The notes under the pieces: model-generated
Database searches by the model: none
What the model saw: only the letters and a program-made list of their open reading frames with translations
What the model was told of the DNA's origin: nothing
Assembly: GCF_007671655.1 (NCBI RefSeq)
Contig: NZ_VCGX01000001.1
Location: 1,149,917 to 1,213,916 of the forward strand
Source of the DNA: Marinobacter piscis
Lineage (GTDB): Bacteria > Pseudomonadota > Gammaproteobacteria > Pseudomonadales > Oleiphilaceae
Length of the DNA: 64,000 nt
Direction of reading: 5' to 3'
Shown here: positions 29,977 to 38,707 of the stretch, one piece after another
How the letters are laid out: every line of letters starts with the position of its first letter
Position numbering within the stretch: the stretch's first letter is position 1
Translations under genes and position numbers: made by a program

Positions 29977-32121
29977 GTGGTGTCGCTTGAGGCTGCAGTA
30001 GGAGACCTGGCTAACGAGCTCGGGTCTTATCTGGATACCAGTCGTATCAATCAGGTACGGCGGGCCTTCTATTATGCCGAACAGGCCCATGAGGGCCAGA
30101 TGCGCAAAAGCGGCGACCGTTATATTACCCACCCTCTTGCAGTTGCACGCATTCTTGCCGGCCTCAGGCTTGATCACCAAAGCCTGATGGCGGCAATGCT
30201 CCATGACGTTATAGAAGACACCGGTATCCCCAAAGACGCGCTCGCCGAGCAATTCGGTGATGATGTGGCTGAACTGGTAGACGGTGTCAGTAAGCTGACT
30301 CAGATTGAGTTCCAGTCCCGGGCAGAGGCGCAGGCCGAGAACTTTCAGAAAATGACCCTGGCCATGGCCAAGGACATTCGGGTTATTCTCGTTAAGCTGG
30401 CCGACCGCTTACACAACATGCGTACGCTGGGCCCAATGCCCTATGAAAAACGCCAGCGCATAGCCACCGAAACCCTTGATATCTACGCGCCTATTGCAAA
30501 TCGCCTGGGTATGCATGCCATCTCCACCGAACTGGAAGATCTTGGCTTTGCGGCTTTGCATCCGATGCGTTCACGTTACATTTCTAAGGCTGTACAGAAA
30601 TTACGGGGTAGCCACCGAGAAATCATTGAAGAAATACAGGGCCGGTTGCAGACCAAGCTGGAAGAGCGGGGCCTGCCGGGCCGGATCATCGGGCGCGAAA
30701 AGCACCTGAACAGTATTTATAACAAAATGAAACTCAAGCAGAAGTCGTTCCGTGAAATCATGGACGTGTACGCCTTCCGCATTATTACCGACACAGAAGA
30801 CGACTGCTACCGCATTCTCGGGGCGGTGCACAGCCTCTATAAACCCATGCCCGGCAGGTTCAAAGATTACATTGCCTTGCCCAAAGCAAACGGCTATCAG
30901 TCACTGCATACCACGCTATTCGGTATGCATGTGAATATCGAGATTCAGATCCGTACCGAGGCAATGGAGCATATTGCCAATGACGGCATTGCCGCACACT
31001 GGCTGTATAAGAACGAGCCGTCCGATGTTACCAGTGTCAACCAGACACGGGTAGACCGCTGGGTCCGGGGCCTGATGGAAATGCGTGAGCGGGCCGACGA
31101 TTCTCTGGAGTTTATCGAACATGTAAAATTCGATCTGTTTCCGGATGAAATCTACGTGTTCACCCCAAGGGGTAAAATCATGGAGTTGCCCAGGGGGGCG
31201 ACCCCTGTGGATTTCGCCTATGCCATTCACACCGATATCGGTAATGCCACCGTAGCCTGCCGTATTAACCGGAACCTGGGGTCGCTGAGCCGGCCTCTGC
31301 AAAGCGGCCAGACGGTCGAAATCATTACCGCACCCGGTGCCCGTCCGAATCCGGCATGGCTCAGTTTTGTGGTCACCGGTAAGGCGCGCAGCAGCATCCG
31401 CCATTCCCTGAAGGGCCGGAAACATGCCGAGTCCATGGACCTTGGCCGCGAGCTTCTGAAAAAATCCCTTGTCGGGTTTGGTAAACGCATGTCGGATATC
31501 AGCGATGCCCAGAAGCAAGCGGTGGTTACTCACAACCAGGTGAACAGCTTTGACGATCTGGTGAGTGAAATCGGTATGGGTAACCGGATGGCTTATCTGG
31601 TAGCTCGTCAGCTTGTCACTGGGGCTGAGGGCAGTGAAGCGGATGAGACCACTGGCGATCTTCAGGGGGGCGGTAATGCGCCGGTCACCATACAGGGCAC
31701 TGAAGGCATGTTGCTGCATTTTGCAACCTGCTGCATGCCCATTCCGGGTGATCCTATTGTAGGTGTGATGGACTCGGGCAGCGGCATGACAATTCACTCA
31801 GATACCTGCCCCACGTTGCCGGATGATGATCTGGGCCGGTCACGCCTGACCCAGCTGACCTGGGCAAAAGACATTACCAGTGAGTTCTCTGTAGAGCTGC
31901 GGGTAGAAATGGAACGCCAGCGCGGTGTGGTTGCTGAGGTGGCCAATGCTGTCGCTATGGCAGACGGTAGCATTGAGCGCATCAATGTGGATGAGCAGAA
32001 CGCCCGTTTTGGTGAGATTACGCTGGTGATCAAAGTGCACGGTCGTAAGCATCTGGCACGGGTGATGCGCCGGGTGCGTAATATCAAGGTGGTCACTTCG
32101 ATTAGCCGTGTTAAATACTGA
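29977..32121 (+). CDS. spoT: Bifunctional (p)ppGpp synthetase/hydrolase SpoT
   Basis: A 714-residue RelA/SpoT protein. The HD hydrolase domain keeps HDVIEDT near residue 75, so it should be hydrolysis-competent. The synthetase domain follows with DVYAFRIIT and GYQSLHTTL near 260-315. The TGS domain starts at about 390 (VFTPRGKIMELPRGATPVDFAYAIH), and a C-terminal ACT domain covers about residues 640-714. Two adjacent GTG codons (29977 and 29980) follow a ggag site at 29971; the exact start is uncertain by one codon. Family knowledge: it balances the alarmone in response to fatty-acid, carbon and iron stress. Confidence 0.95.
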   Translation: MVSLEAAVGDLANELGSYLDTSRINQVRRAFYYAEQAHEGQMRKSGDRYITHPLAVARILAGLRLDHQSLMAAMLHDVIEDTGIPKDALAEQFGDDVAELVDGVSKLTQIEFQSRAEAQAENFQKMTLAMAKDIRVILVKLADRLHNMRTLGPMPYEKRQRIATETLDIYAPIANRLGMHAISTELEDLGFAALHPMRSRYISKAVQKLRGSHREIIEEIQGRLQTKLEERGLPGRIIGREKHLNSIYNKMKLKQKSFREIMDVYAFRIITDTEDDCYRILGAVHSLYKPMPGRFKDYIALPKANGYQSLHTTLFGMHVNIEIQIRTEAMEHIANDGIAAHWLYKNEPSDVTSVNQTRVDRWVRGLMEMRERADDSLEFIEHVKFDLFPDEIYVFTPRGKIMELPRGATPVDFAYAIHTDIGNATVACRINRNLGSLSRPLQSGQTVEIITAPGARPNPAWLSFVVTGKARSSIRHSLKGRKHAESMDLGRELLKKSLVGFGKRMSDISDAQKQAVVTHNQVNSFDDLVSEIGMGNRMAYLVARQLVTGAEGSEADETTGDLQGGGNAPVTIQGTEGMLLHFATCCMPIPGDPIVGVMDSGSGMTIHSDTCPTLPDDDLGRSRLTQLTWAKDITSEFSVELRVEMERQRGVVAEVANAVAMADGSIERINVDEQNARFGEITLVIKVHGRKHLARVMRRVRNIKVVTSISRVKY

Positions 32122-32210
32122 TCCGGGCCGGCAGCGCACAAGCCTCTGGTTGACAGCCTACGCCTGAAAGAGCCACGATTGCTTCTTTGAACGAGAGGAA
32201 GTTTAACGGC

Positions 32211-32597
32211 ATGGCAAACAAATCCGTAATTCAGACTGAGAACGCCCCTCAGGCAATTGGCCCCTACTCCCAGGCGGTCAAGGCAGGGGATACCGTTTAT
32301 ATCTCTGGCCAGATCCCGCTGGTCCCGGAAACCATGGAGCTGGCGACCGGAGACTTTTCCGAAAAAACCCGCCAGGTATTCGATAACCTCCAGGCAGTGT
32401 GTGAAGCCGCCGGCGGCGAGCTGAAGGATATTGTTAAGGTCAATATTTACGTAACCGACCTGGCGAATTTCTCCGAAGTTAACGACATAATGGCAACCTA
32501 TTTTCCCGAGCCCTATCCGGCCCGGGCTGCAGTTGAAGTATCAGCTCTGCCCAAGGGCGTGCCCCTGGAAGTAGAAGCCATCATGGTTCTCAGCTGA
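32211..32597 (+). CDS. ridA: RidA family reactive intermediate/imine deaminase
   Basis: A 128-residue YjgF/RidA protein starting [23 protein letters not shown]. It has [15 protein letters not shown] near residue 30 and the active-site stretch [23 protein letters not shown] near 102-124, with the conserved Arg and Glu. Family knowledge: it hydrolyses reactive enamine/imine intermediates from PLP enzymes. The ATG at 32211 has a gaggaag ribosome site. Position after spoT matches Pseudomonas. Confidence 0.93.
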   Translation: MANKSVIQTENAPQAIGPYSQAVKAGDTVYISGQIPLVPETMELATGDFSEKTRQVFDNLQAVCEAAGGELKDIVKVNIYVTDLANFSEVNDIMATYFPEPYPARAAVEVSALPKGVPLEVEAIMVLS

Positions 32598-32610
32598 AGC
32601 TGAACCTGGA

Positions 32611-33483
32611 TCAGGGTTTCAGAGCCCCGATCATTTCACGGTAGCCGATACGAAAGTCCGGGTACCGGAAGGTAAAGCCGGTTTGCAGCAGCTGCGTATT
32701 ATCGCAGCGCTTGCTGCCGGCACGCCCGCCTTTTCTGGCATCGGCCACCGGGTCTGCGCATTCCACCTGCTGGCGGACCCAATCAACCACTTCATCAAGC
32801 CTTACCGGCTCGCAGTCGCTTGCCACATAGACATCCTCCAGAGACTCACCCGCCAGTACCATCCTGTTCAGATAAGCCACAGCTTCCGCCGCATCTTCTT
32901 CATGAATACGGTTGCTGTAAGGCGCTGGTGTATCCGGGTTTAAACGCCCGGCGATGACCTCTTCCAGAAAACGCTGCCTTGACGGCCCGTAAATGCCGCT
33001 GAAACGAACAATCGTAGCCGGGTGGCGACTGTTCAGGGCGGTTTGTTCGCCTGCCAGAATCTGCTGACCGGTGACTCGTGCCGGCGAGGTGGGGCTGGTT
33101 TCATCCACCAGGCTGTCATCATCCTGACCATAAACACTGGTGCTGCTGATAAAAAACAGCCGTTTGAGTTGCTGGTTGCCCAGTGCATCCAGCAGGTTCG
33201 ACAGGCCGTTAACATACGCATCCCGGTAGCCCTGCTCGTCGTAACTGGACGGAGTCAGACAGTAAATGATCGTATCCAGGTCTTTGGGCAGCTTTTCTGC
33301 CAACGTCTCCGGGCGGGTCAGGTCTGCGCCTATGCCGGTAATACCTTCAGGTACCTTGTCCGGCGAGCGGCGCAGGCCGTAAACCTGTGCGGACGCTGCC
33401 AGCTTTAGGGCAATGGCGCCACCGAGTTTGCCGCAACCGGCAACCAGGATTTTTGGCATGCTATTGCGTTCAGTGATTGCCAT
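32611..33483 (-). CDS. NAD(P)-binding SDR/epimerase-like protein (YeeZ type)
   Basis: A 290-residue extended-SDR-like protein. It has a modified Rossmann motif LVAGCGKLGGAIALKLA, RLFFISSTSVYGQDD (Ser and Tyr with YxxxK weakly preserved) and IVRFSGIYGPSRQRF. This matches the E. coli YeeZ-like group, whose substrate is unknown. Starts at 33483 (MAITERN) or 33459 (MPKILVAG) are both possible; the first lies 13 bp after an aagga site. It is divergent from oxyR. Confidence 0.8.
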   Translation of the reverse strand: MAITERNSMPKILVAGCGKLGGAIALKLAASAQVYGLRRSPDKVPEGITGIGADLTRPETLAEKLPKDLDTIIYCLTPSSYDEQGYRDAYVNGLSNLLDALGNQQLKRLFFISSTSVYGQDDDSLVDETSPTSPARVTGQQILAGEQTALNSRHPATIVRFSGIYGPSRQRFLEEVIAGRLNPDTPAPYSNRIHEEDAAEAVAYLNRMVLAGESLEDVYVASDCEPVRLDEVVDWVRQQVECADPVADARKGGRAGSKRCDNTQLLQTGFTFRYPDFRIGYREMIGALKP

Positions 33484-33559
33484 AGACAATATCAATCCTT
33501 ATCCTTTGGTTCATAGATCAGTGAAACTTCGCCCAGCTTCCTTATGACCGGAGATCACC

Positions 33560-34519
33560 ATGACTCTTACCGAGTTACGATACGTCGTTATGCTTGCCCG
33601 CGAAAGGCATTTTGGCCGAGCGGCCGAACGTTGCCATGTGAGCCAGCCAACCCTCTCCGTTGCCGTGAAAAAACTGGAAGACGAGCTGGGTATTCCGTTA
33701 TTCGAACGCAGCAAAAGCAGCATTCAGGTGACCGAAACCGGCCAGCGCATTGTAGAGCAGGCACAGCGGGTTCTGGATCAGGTAGGCGTTATCCGTGATA
33801 TGGCTCAGGATGGCAAAAACCAGCTGAGTTCCCCCCTCAAGGTGGGTGCCATTTATACCATCGGTCCCTATTTGTTTCCGCATCTTCTGCCTGAATTGCG
33901 CCGCGCGGCCCCGGAAATGCCCCTGTATATTGAAGAAGGGTACACAGCAAACCTGCGACAAAAACTACGCCAGTCAGAGCTGGATGCGGTTATTGTGGCC
34001 CTGCCGTTTGACGAAGCAGAGGTGCTCACCCTGCCTTTGTACGATGAGCCGTTTGTGGTACTTCTGCCAGCCGATCACCATCTGGCGCAGAAAAAAGAGG
34101 TAACCGGCGAAGAGCTGGCCCGGGAACAGCTACTGTTGCTGGGCCCCGGACACTGCTTCCGGGACCAGGTACTTGAGTCCTGTCCGCCGTTGGTGGATGC
34201 CATTACCCAGCGTGCCGATACAGACTCGCCCGCATTGGTAACCGAAGGTAGCTCACTGGAAACCATCCGGCACATGGTGGCTTCCGGGCTTGGTATTACC
34301 GTTATTCCACTGTCGGCCGCCACGGCCATGCGGTATCAGGAAGATGTACTGGTAACCCGACCGTTTGCCTCGCCCGTGCCTTCGCGCACAGTCGCCCTGG
34401 CTTGGCGCGTCACCTTTCCGCGACCCAAAGCCATTGATGTTCTCTCACTGGCCGCCAGTCAGTGCCGGGTTATTGAAAAAGCAAAAGCCGATACACCTGT
34501 GACAGCCGACGCTGACTGA
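33560..34519 (+). CDS. oxyR: Hydrogen peroxide sensor, LysR-type regulator OxyR
   Basis: A 319-residue LysR-type regulator with an N-terminal winged helix (MTLTELRYVVMLARERHFGRAAERCHVSQ). The redox pair falls at Cys199 and Cys208 (GHCFRDQVLESC), the same numbering as in E. coli OxyR. Family knowledge: peroxide forms the disulfide and turns on katA, ahp and related genes. It is 8 bp upstream of recG, as in Pseudomonas. Confidence 0.95.
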   Translation: MTLTELRYVVMLARERHFGRAAERCHVSQPTLSVAVKKLEDELGIPLFERSKSSIQVTETGQRIVEQAQRVLDQVGVIRDMAQDGKNQLSSPLKVGAIYTIGPYLFPHLLPELRRAAPEMPLYIEEGYTANLRQKLRQSELDAVIVALPFDEAEVLTLPLYDEPFVVLLPADHHLAQKKEVTGEELAREQLLLLGPGHCFRDQVLESCPPLVDAITQRADTDSPALVTEGSSLETIRHMVASGLGITVIPLSAATAMRYQEDVLVTRPFASPVPSRTVALAWRVTFPRPKAIDVLSLAASQCRVIEKAKADTPVTADAD

Positions 34520-34527
34520 GCCGGATT

Positions 34528-36603
34528 ATGGCCTCACTGGACGATATCCCGGTTACCGAGCTCAAGGGTGTAGGCAACGCGCTGGCGGAAAAGCTGGCGC
34601 GGTTGGGTATCGTTTCCATGCAGGACTTGCTGTTTCACCTTCCGCACCGGTATGAAGACCGCACCCGTATTGTTCCCATGGGTAATTTGAGAGTGGGGGA
34701 TGTCGCGGTGGTGGAAGGCGAGGTCATGAAAGCCGACCTGATCATGGGGCGCCGCCGCAGCCTGCAGGTAACCCTCAAAGACAGCAGTGGGTTTCTGGTG
34801 ATGCGCTTTTTTCATTTTAATGCGGCCCAGAAGAAGCAGTTGTCGGAAGGCACACGGGTGCGTTGCTTTGGCGAAGTGCGCCCGGGCCGGGCCGGCTACG
34901 AGCTGTATCATCCGGAGTATCAGACCAACCCACCCCCCATGCCTACCGGTGAGCAGGCAACCCTTACTCCGGTGTATCCGCTGACAGAAGGTATTCAGCA
35001 GCCCCGGGTACGCCGGTTATGCGAGCAGGCATTGGGGTATCTGCGTCGCCACCCCATTCGTGACTGGCTGCCGGAAGAGCTGCTGGCAGACTATCAGTTG
35101 CCCGGAATTAACGACGCGGTTCAGTTAGTACACGCACCACCGGCCAGTGCGCCGGTGCAGGCGTTGATGGACGGAGTGCATCCGGCTCAGCAGTGTCTGG
35201 TGATGGAAGAGCTGCTGGCACATCAGCTAAGCCTGTTGCAGGTGCGGGAGCAGATACAGGCGCGACAGGCACTGCCTTTGTTGCCGACCGGCGATCTGCC
35301 CGAACGCTTTCTGGAAGAGCTGCCTTTTGCCCTGACCGGCGCCCAGCGCCAGGTACTGAGCGAAATCCGCCAGGACCTGAGCCAGCCCCTGCCCATGCTC
35401 CGGCTGGTGCAGGGCGATGTGGGTTCCGGCAAAACCGTGGTTGCGGCCCTGGCGGCACTGCAGGCCATAGGGGCTGGAGCCCAGGTGGCCCTGATGGCGC
35501 CAACCGAAATACTCGCCGAGCAGCATTTTGAGAATTTCCGCAACTGGCTCGAACCCCTGGGTATCCGGCTGGCCTGGTTGTCCGGAAAAATTAAAGGCAA
35601 AGCCCGTAAAGAGGCGCTGGAAGCGGTGCACTCAGGTGCCGTCAGCGTTGTGATCGGCACCCATGCGCTGTTCCAGGACGATGTGCAGTTCAGCCGGCTG
35701 GCACTGGTGATTGTGGATGAACAGCACCGGTTTGGCGTACACCAGCGCCTGGCTTTGCGGGAGAAGGGCGTGGGCGGCACCCTGGCACCGCACCAACTGA
35801 TCATGACGGCCACCCCAATTCCGCGTACTCTGGCCATGAGTGCCTATGCGGATCTGGATACGTCGGTTATTGATGAACTGCCCCCGGGACGTAAACCGGT
35901 GGAGACCATCGTCATTCCCGACAGCCGCCGGGATGATGTCATCGAGCGCGTGCGCAGTGCCTGCGCGGACGGGCGCCAGGCCTACTGGGTGTGCACGCTC
36001 ATAGAAGAATCAGAAGCCCTGCAGTGCCAGGCTGCGGAAGTGACCGCACAGGAGCTGACAGAACGGCTGCCGGATCTGAAGGTGGGCCTGGTGCACGGGC
36101 GGCTTAAATCGGCAGAAAAAGCCGACATCATGAACCGCTTCAAAAACGGCGAGCTGGACTTGCTGGTGGCCACCACCGTGATTGAAGTGGGGGTAGATGT
36201 GCCCAATGCCTCGTTGATCATTATTGAAAACCCTGAGCGCCTGGGCCTGGCCCAGCTGCATCAACTTCGTGGCCGGGTAGGGCGGGGCGAGCAGGCCAGT
36301 TTCTGCGTGCTACTGTATCATCCGCCCCTGTCTGCCAACGGCAAGGCCCGCCTCCAGGCCCTGCGGGACAGCCAGGACGGGTTTGTGATTGCCGAAAAAG
36401 ACCTGGAAATACGCGGCCCGGGGGAAGTGCTGGGCACCCGCCAGACAGGTATGATGCAGTTTCGTCTGGCCGATTTTGAGCGCGATAAAGGCTGGATAGA
36501 GCCTGTCCGGACAATGGCGCCGGGGCTGATGCAACAGCCGCAGTTGGTGCAAGCTTTGATCCGGCGCTGGCTGGGGGAGAAAATACGTTATGGCGATGTG
36601 TAG
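34528..36603 (+). CDS. recG: ATP-dependent DNA helicase RecG
   Basis: A 691-residue helicase. The N-terminal wedge OB domain is at about 60-160 (FHLPHRYEDRTRIVPM). Helicase motifs are Walker A GDVGSGKT near 298, DEQH box VDEQHRFGVHQR near 395, TATPIPRTLAM near 430 and C-terminal QLRGRVGRGEQ near 575. Family knowledge: RecG remodels stalled forks and Holliday junctions. It is almost certainly co-transcribed with oxyR. Confidence 0.96.
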   Translation: MASLDDIPVTELKGVGNALAEKLARLGIVSMQDLLFHLPHRYEDRTRIVPMGNLRVGDVAVVEGEVMKADLIMGRRRSLQVTLKDSSGFLVMRFFHFNAAQKKQLSEGTRVRCFGEVRPGRAGYELYHPEYQTNPPPMPTGEQATLTPVYPLTEGIQQPRVRRLCEQALGYLRRHPIRDWLPEELLADYQLPGINDAVQLVHAPPASAPVQALMDGVHPAQQCLVMEELLAHQLSLLQVREQIQARQALPLLPTGDLPERFLEELPFALTGAQRQVLSEIRQDLSQPLPMLRLVQGDVGSGKTVVAALAALQAIGAGAQVALMAPTEILAEQHFENFRNWLEPLGIRLAWLSGKIKGKARKEALEAVHSGAVSVVIGTHALFQDDVQFSRLALVIVDEQHRFGVHQRLALREKGVGGTLAPHQLIMTATPIPRTLAMSAYADLDTSVIDELPPGRKPVETIVIPDSRRDDVIERVRSACADGRQAYWVCTLIEESEALQCQAAEVTAQELTERLPDLKVGLVHGRLKSAEKADIMNRFKNGELDLLVATTVIEVGVDVPNASLIIIENPERLGLAQLHQLRGRVGRGEQASFCVLLYHPPLSANGKARLQALRDSQDGFVIAEKDLEIRGPGEVLGTRQTGMMQFRLADFERDKGWIEPVRTMAPGLMQQPQLVQALIRRWLGEKIRYGDV

Positions 36604-36734
36604 CTTTTAAACCGAATACGGTCAGTTCGGGAAATGGTTTCATATCAATTTATTCTGCTGCCTTCAGATTTATACTGGGGTTTCCTTGGCAGACTTGTGG
36701 TTAAATGGCAAGCCGCTATTAACGGGAGAGCACT

Positions 36735-38099
36735 ATGGAACTACCTGTCGCGGTTCAGCAGGCGCTGGGCGATGTGGCTAAAGGGGTCTCCTTAAGAGAC
36801 CTGGGTCAGGCGGGCAGGCAGGAACTGTTACGCATGGTTCTGCTGAGTGATGGCCAGGAAAAGCTGCAGGTTATTTGCCGTAAGGCGGATGTTGTAGATC
36901 TGGAGCAATTGAACGAGCACTTTGATCGGGATTTTGAGCTGATGAAGCCCGCGGAGCAGGTGCTGGTAAAAGATCGCACAGGATTGCGGGAGCTGCCAGC
37001 GTTACCGTCTCTCACTGGCTGGCCCGCTGTTGTAGACCCCCGGGTCGATGCCTTGCCCTTTGTTGCTCTGGAGCTGGAGGAGCAGCGTCTGGCTATGGTC
37101 ATGCCGGTGGATGATTTTCGTGAGTTGACTTCCCACGCGCAGCGACGGTCTTTTACCATTCCCGAGGAAAATGTCAGTGTAAACCTGAATAACCCGGGCG
37201 ATGATCGGAAGCAGTTGAATTCATCCCTTCGGAAATTTACCCGCCTGCGTATTCAGCAGCGCCTGGAGGATACGCTGGAAGTGCCTCCCTTGTCGGAAAC
37301 CGCCGAGCGCATTATTCAGCTAAGGGTCAACCCGAATGCGGTTATGGCAGATCTGGTGGATATTGTAGAAAGTGACCCGCCGCTGGCCGCACAGGTGGTC
37401 AGTTGGGCCTCTTCCTCTTTTTACGCAGCAGCAGGGGACGTGCGCTCGGTATACGATGCCATCTCCAGAGTGCTGGGTTTTGATATGGTAATGAACCTGG
37501 CGATGGGGCTGGCACTGGGACGCGCCATTAAATTGCCAAAGCACCATCCCTACGGCTATGTCAGTTATTGGCAGCAAGCAATCTGGCAGGCGCACGCAAC
37601 CGGTATTCTGACAAGCATGATGCCGCCGCTCGAACGACCCGCATTCGGGCTGGCCTATCTGGGGGGGCTGCTGCATAACTTTGGGTATCTTCTTTTAGCC
37701 CATGTATTTCCACCACACTTCAGGCTGCTGTGCCGGTCCCTTGAGGTTAACCCGGATATTGACTCCGCGGTTATCGAACAGCACCTTCTGGGAATTACCC
37801 GGGAGCAGATAGCCGCTCAGCTGTTGGAAAGCTGGGGCATGCCAGAAGAGGTAGTTCAGGCTGTCCGATACCAGAAGCAACCTGGGTATCAGGGGGCTCT
37901 CAACGTGTACCCAAAGCTGTTATGGCTCAGCCGCCAGTTGCTGATTGCTCGAGGTGTAAAGTTGGGCGCAAATGAGGTTGTAGGGCAGAAAATTTATGAC
38001 GAACTGAGCCTGAACCGCGCTAAGGTTGAAGACACGTTTGATAAGCTGGTGGCCAACGAAGACGGGATTATGGCTATTGCTGGCCTTATGGCTCAATAA
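36735..38099 (+). CDS. HDOD domain protein with N-terminal YbaK-like domain
   Basis: A 454-residue protein. Residues 1-140 look like a YbaK/aminoacyl-tRNA deacylase-like domain (LQVICRKADVVDLEQLNEHFDRDFELM). The HDOD domain is at about 190-390 (LPPLSETAERIIQLRVNPNAVMADL style; AISRVLGFDMVMNLAMGLALGR; YLGGLLHNFGYLLLAHVFP). The LHN replaces the catalytic HD. Family knowledge: HDOD proteins act in signalling and biofilm or chemotaxis regulation without hydrolase activity. In Pseudomonas the equivalent gene also follows recG. 131 bp separate it from recG, with no clear terminator. Confidence 0.85.
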   Translation: MELPVAVQQALGDVAKGVSLRDLGQAGRQELLRMVLLSDGQEKLQVICRKADVVDLEQLNEHFDRDFELMKPAEQVLVKDRTGLRELPALPSLTGWPAVVDPRVDALPFVALELEEQRLAMVMPVDDFRELTSHAQRRSFTIPEENVSVNLNNPGDDRKQLNSSLRKFTRLRIQQRLEDTLEVPPLSETAERIIQLRVNPNAVMADLVDIVESDPPLAAQVVSWASSSFYAAAGDVRSVYDAISRVLGFDMVMNLAMGLALGRAIKLPKHHPYGYVSYWQQAIWQAHATGILTSMMPPLERPAFGLAYLGGLLHNFGYLLLAHVFPPHFRLLCRSLEVNPDIDSAVIEQHLLGITREQIAAQLLESWGMPEEVVQAVRYQKQPGYQGALNVYPKLLWLSRQLLIARGVKLGANEVVGQKIYDELSLNRAKVEDTFDKLVANEDGIMAIAGLMAQ

Positions 38100-38111
38100 C
38101 CCGGTTCTGGC

Positions 38112-38567
38112 TCAAAAAACGTGATGGCGGATGGCTGTAGCCGCACGGCGAATTTCATCCGCATAACGTCTTTCAACCTCAAACCGCTCCTTGTCCATTT
38201 TCTCAACAAACCGGGTTTCCGTATCCTGCCGGGCCTGGTGGGTGGGCATATGACGGATCTGTTCATACACCACCATAAACACCTCAAAGGGTGGCTTTTC
38301 CATGAGCTCGGGTGCGACATGGTCCAGCAACCCTTTAATGCGCAGACACCCCTCCGAGTACTCCACCTGGTCTTCCTCGATGGCCATCGCAATCACGCGA
38401 ATACTTTCGATCATATCCTGACGCCGCTTGGCCTGAAAGGCTTCGGCCTTTTGCTGGCGCCGGCGCCCTTCAGCCAGCAAAACCGCCTGCCGCCGGATAA
38501 ACACAAGCAACGCAATAATGGCGATAGTACCGGCAATAATCAGGCTCCACTGTAGCCATGGGGGCAT
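38112..38567 (-). CDS. DUF2489 domain membrane-anchored protein
   Basis: A 151-residue protein with one N-terminal transmembrane helix (LIIAGTIAIIALLVFIRR, residues 8-25) followed by charged helices with MIESIRVIAMAIEEDQVEYSE and the C-terminal ERRYADEIRRAATAI. This matches DUF2489, a family of unknown function in marine and pseudomonad gammaproteobacteria. It is convergent with the HDOD gene, 12 bp between stops. Confidence 0.8.
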   Translation of the reverse strand: MPPWLQWSLIIAGTIAIIALLVFIRRQAVLLAEGRRRQQKAEAFQAKRRQDMIESIRVIAMAIEEDQVEYSEGCLRIKGLLDHVAPELMEKPPFEVFMVVYEQIRHMPTHQARQDTETRFVEKMDKERFEVERRYADEIRRAATAIRHHVF

Positions 38568-38663
38568 GTTGATCTCCCTGTTTCAGTCAGGCGGGTTGAT
38601 AAGAAGCGAGATTATCAGGAAATTGGCAGTGGTGCGAAAGTAGTGGAGGCCAGACAATAAAAA

Positions 38664-38683
38664 GGCCAGCCCGAAGGCTGGCC
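38664..38683 (-). terminator. Rho-independent terminator after the Ig-like lipoprotein gene
   Basis: The 8-bp stem ggccagcc / ggctggcc with a tetraloop lies 25 bp beyond the stop at 38708. On the minus strand it is followed by a TTTTTATTG tail. Confidence 0.88.
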
Positions 38684-38707
38684 AGAGTGGGGTAAGACCG
38701 GCTTACA